Assembly (NCBI GenBank): GCA_002291855.1 | Contig: DBAW01000089.1 | Coordinates: forward strand, 1 to 6,182 | DNA length: 6,182 bases | Direction of reading: 5' to 3' | Source: Sphingomonas sp. UBA1000 | Lineage (GTDB): Bacteria; Pseudomonadota; Alphaproteobacteria; Sphingomonadales; Sphingomonadaceae | Shown: in pieces, positions 5,928-6,182 of the stretch | How the letters are laid out: each line of letters begins with the position of its first letter | How positions within the stretch are numbered: position 1 is the stretch's first letter | Position numbers and translations under genes: made by a program | The notes under the pieces: generated by a model | What the model was told of the DNA's origin: nothing | Seen by the model: only the letters and a program-made list of their open reading frames with translations | Database searches by the model: none

Positions 5928-6182
5928 TTACCCGGCGGCGGCGGCGGCGACCGCCTCGGCCAGCGCGACCAGCGCCTCGGCCTGGTCGACATGCAATTGT
6001 TCGACCATCTGGCCGTCGATCCGCGCGACGCCCTTGCCGGCGGCGCGCGCCTCGGCCCAGGCGGCGATGATCCGCCGGGCCTGCGCGACCTCGTCCGCAT
6101 CCGGGCCGAACACCCGGTTGGCAATGGCGATTCCGGCGGGATGGACAAGCGTCTTGCCGTCAAACCCCAGGTCGCGGCCCTG
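5928..6182 (-). CDS. Malyl-CoA lyase-type CoA-ester lyase (Mcl1-like), C-terminal fragment
   Basis: The last 84 codons of a minus-strand gene run in from the right edge and stop at TAA (5928-5930). The edge falls exactly on a codon boundary. The fragment contains LGFDGKTLVHP (fragment residues 5-15), then IAIANRVFGP and a long helical segment, then VARIDGQMVEQLHVDQA and an Ala-rich tail. The GFDGKT-hxHP motif followed by a DG-xxVE-xLH lid is typical of L-malyl-CoA/beta-methylmalyl-CoA lyases and related CitE-superfamily enzymes. It differs clearly from the first lyase in this window (MAIHPAQI, GGKMVDAPHV), so it is a distinct subfamily rather than a duplicate. The metal-binding barrel part lies outside the window. 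It is convergent with liuD and so not in that operon. Family fairly sure; substrate unknown. Confidence 0.75.
   Translation of the reverse strand, partial: QGRDLGFDGKTLVHPAGIAIANRVFGPDADEVAQARRIIAAWAEARAAGKGVARIDGQMVEQLHVDQAEALVALAEAVAAAAAG

Noticed and set aside
5915..6163. Minus-strand 82-codon frame overlapping the second lyase fragment
   Set aside because: It is a frame-shifted, Arg/Pro-rich shadow of the lyase frame ending at 5928, which carries clear malyl-CoA lyase-type motifs.

Overview
The window is GC-rich (about 70% by eye) with dense, short-gapped genes and strong G/C third-position codon bias. It looks like an alphaproteobacterial chromosome, and sphingomonads are my best guess from protein style and codon use. 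That taxonomic call is an inference, since no marker gene is present.

Layout, left to right on the + strand: the last 50 codons of a MaoC-like (hot-dog fold) enoyl-CoA hydratase (1-155); a CitE-like CoA-ester lyase that overlaps it by 4 nt (152-985); isovaleryl-CoA dehydrogenase LiuA, starting directly after the lyase stop codon (986-2155); a 178-nt gap holding a 16-bp imperfect tandem repeat, a strong hairpin, a possible 28-codon leader ORF and a second hairpin; the carboxyltransferase (beta) subunit of methylcrotonyl-CoA carboxylase, LiuB (2334-3935); an 84-nt gap with a perfect 8-bp GC hairpin; and the biotin carboxylase/biotin carrier (alpha) subunit, LiuD (4020-5876). After a 51-nt convergent gap, the C-terminal end of a second CitE-superfamily lyase, of the malyl-CoA lyase (Mcl1-like) type, lies on the - strand (5928-6182, running off the window).

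Together the + strand genes form a leucine catabolism cluster: isovaleryl-CoA to 3-methylcrotonyl-CoA (LiuA), then to 3-methylglutaconyl-CoA (LiuB/LiuD). The usual next genes, liuC (methylglutaconyl-CoA hydratase) and liuE (HMG-CoA lyase), are not in the window; liuC is not between liuB and liuD, where it lies in Pseudomonas. A MaoC hydratase and a CitE lyase sit at the head of the operon instead. This gene set matches, in a permuted order, a mycobacterial cluster (Rv2498c-Rv2502c) whose CitE protein, as I recall, acts in both leucine and itaconate breakdown. The operon may therefore finish leucine degradation with a MaoC hydratase and CitE lyase. This is the main point of interest; otherwise the window is an ordinary catabolic operon and I see no mobile element, CRISPR array, RNA gene or clear novel system.
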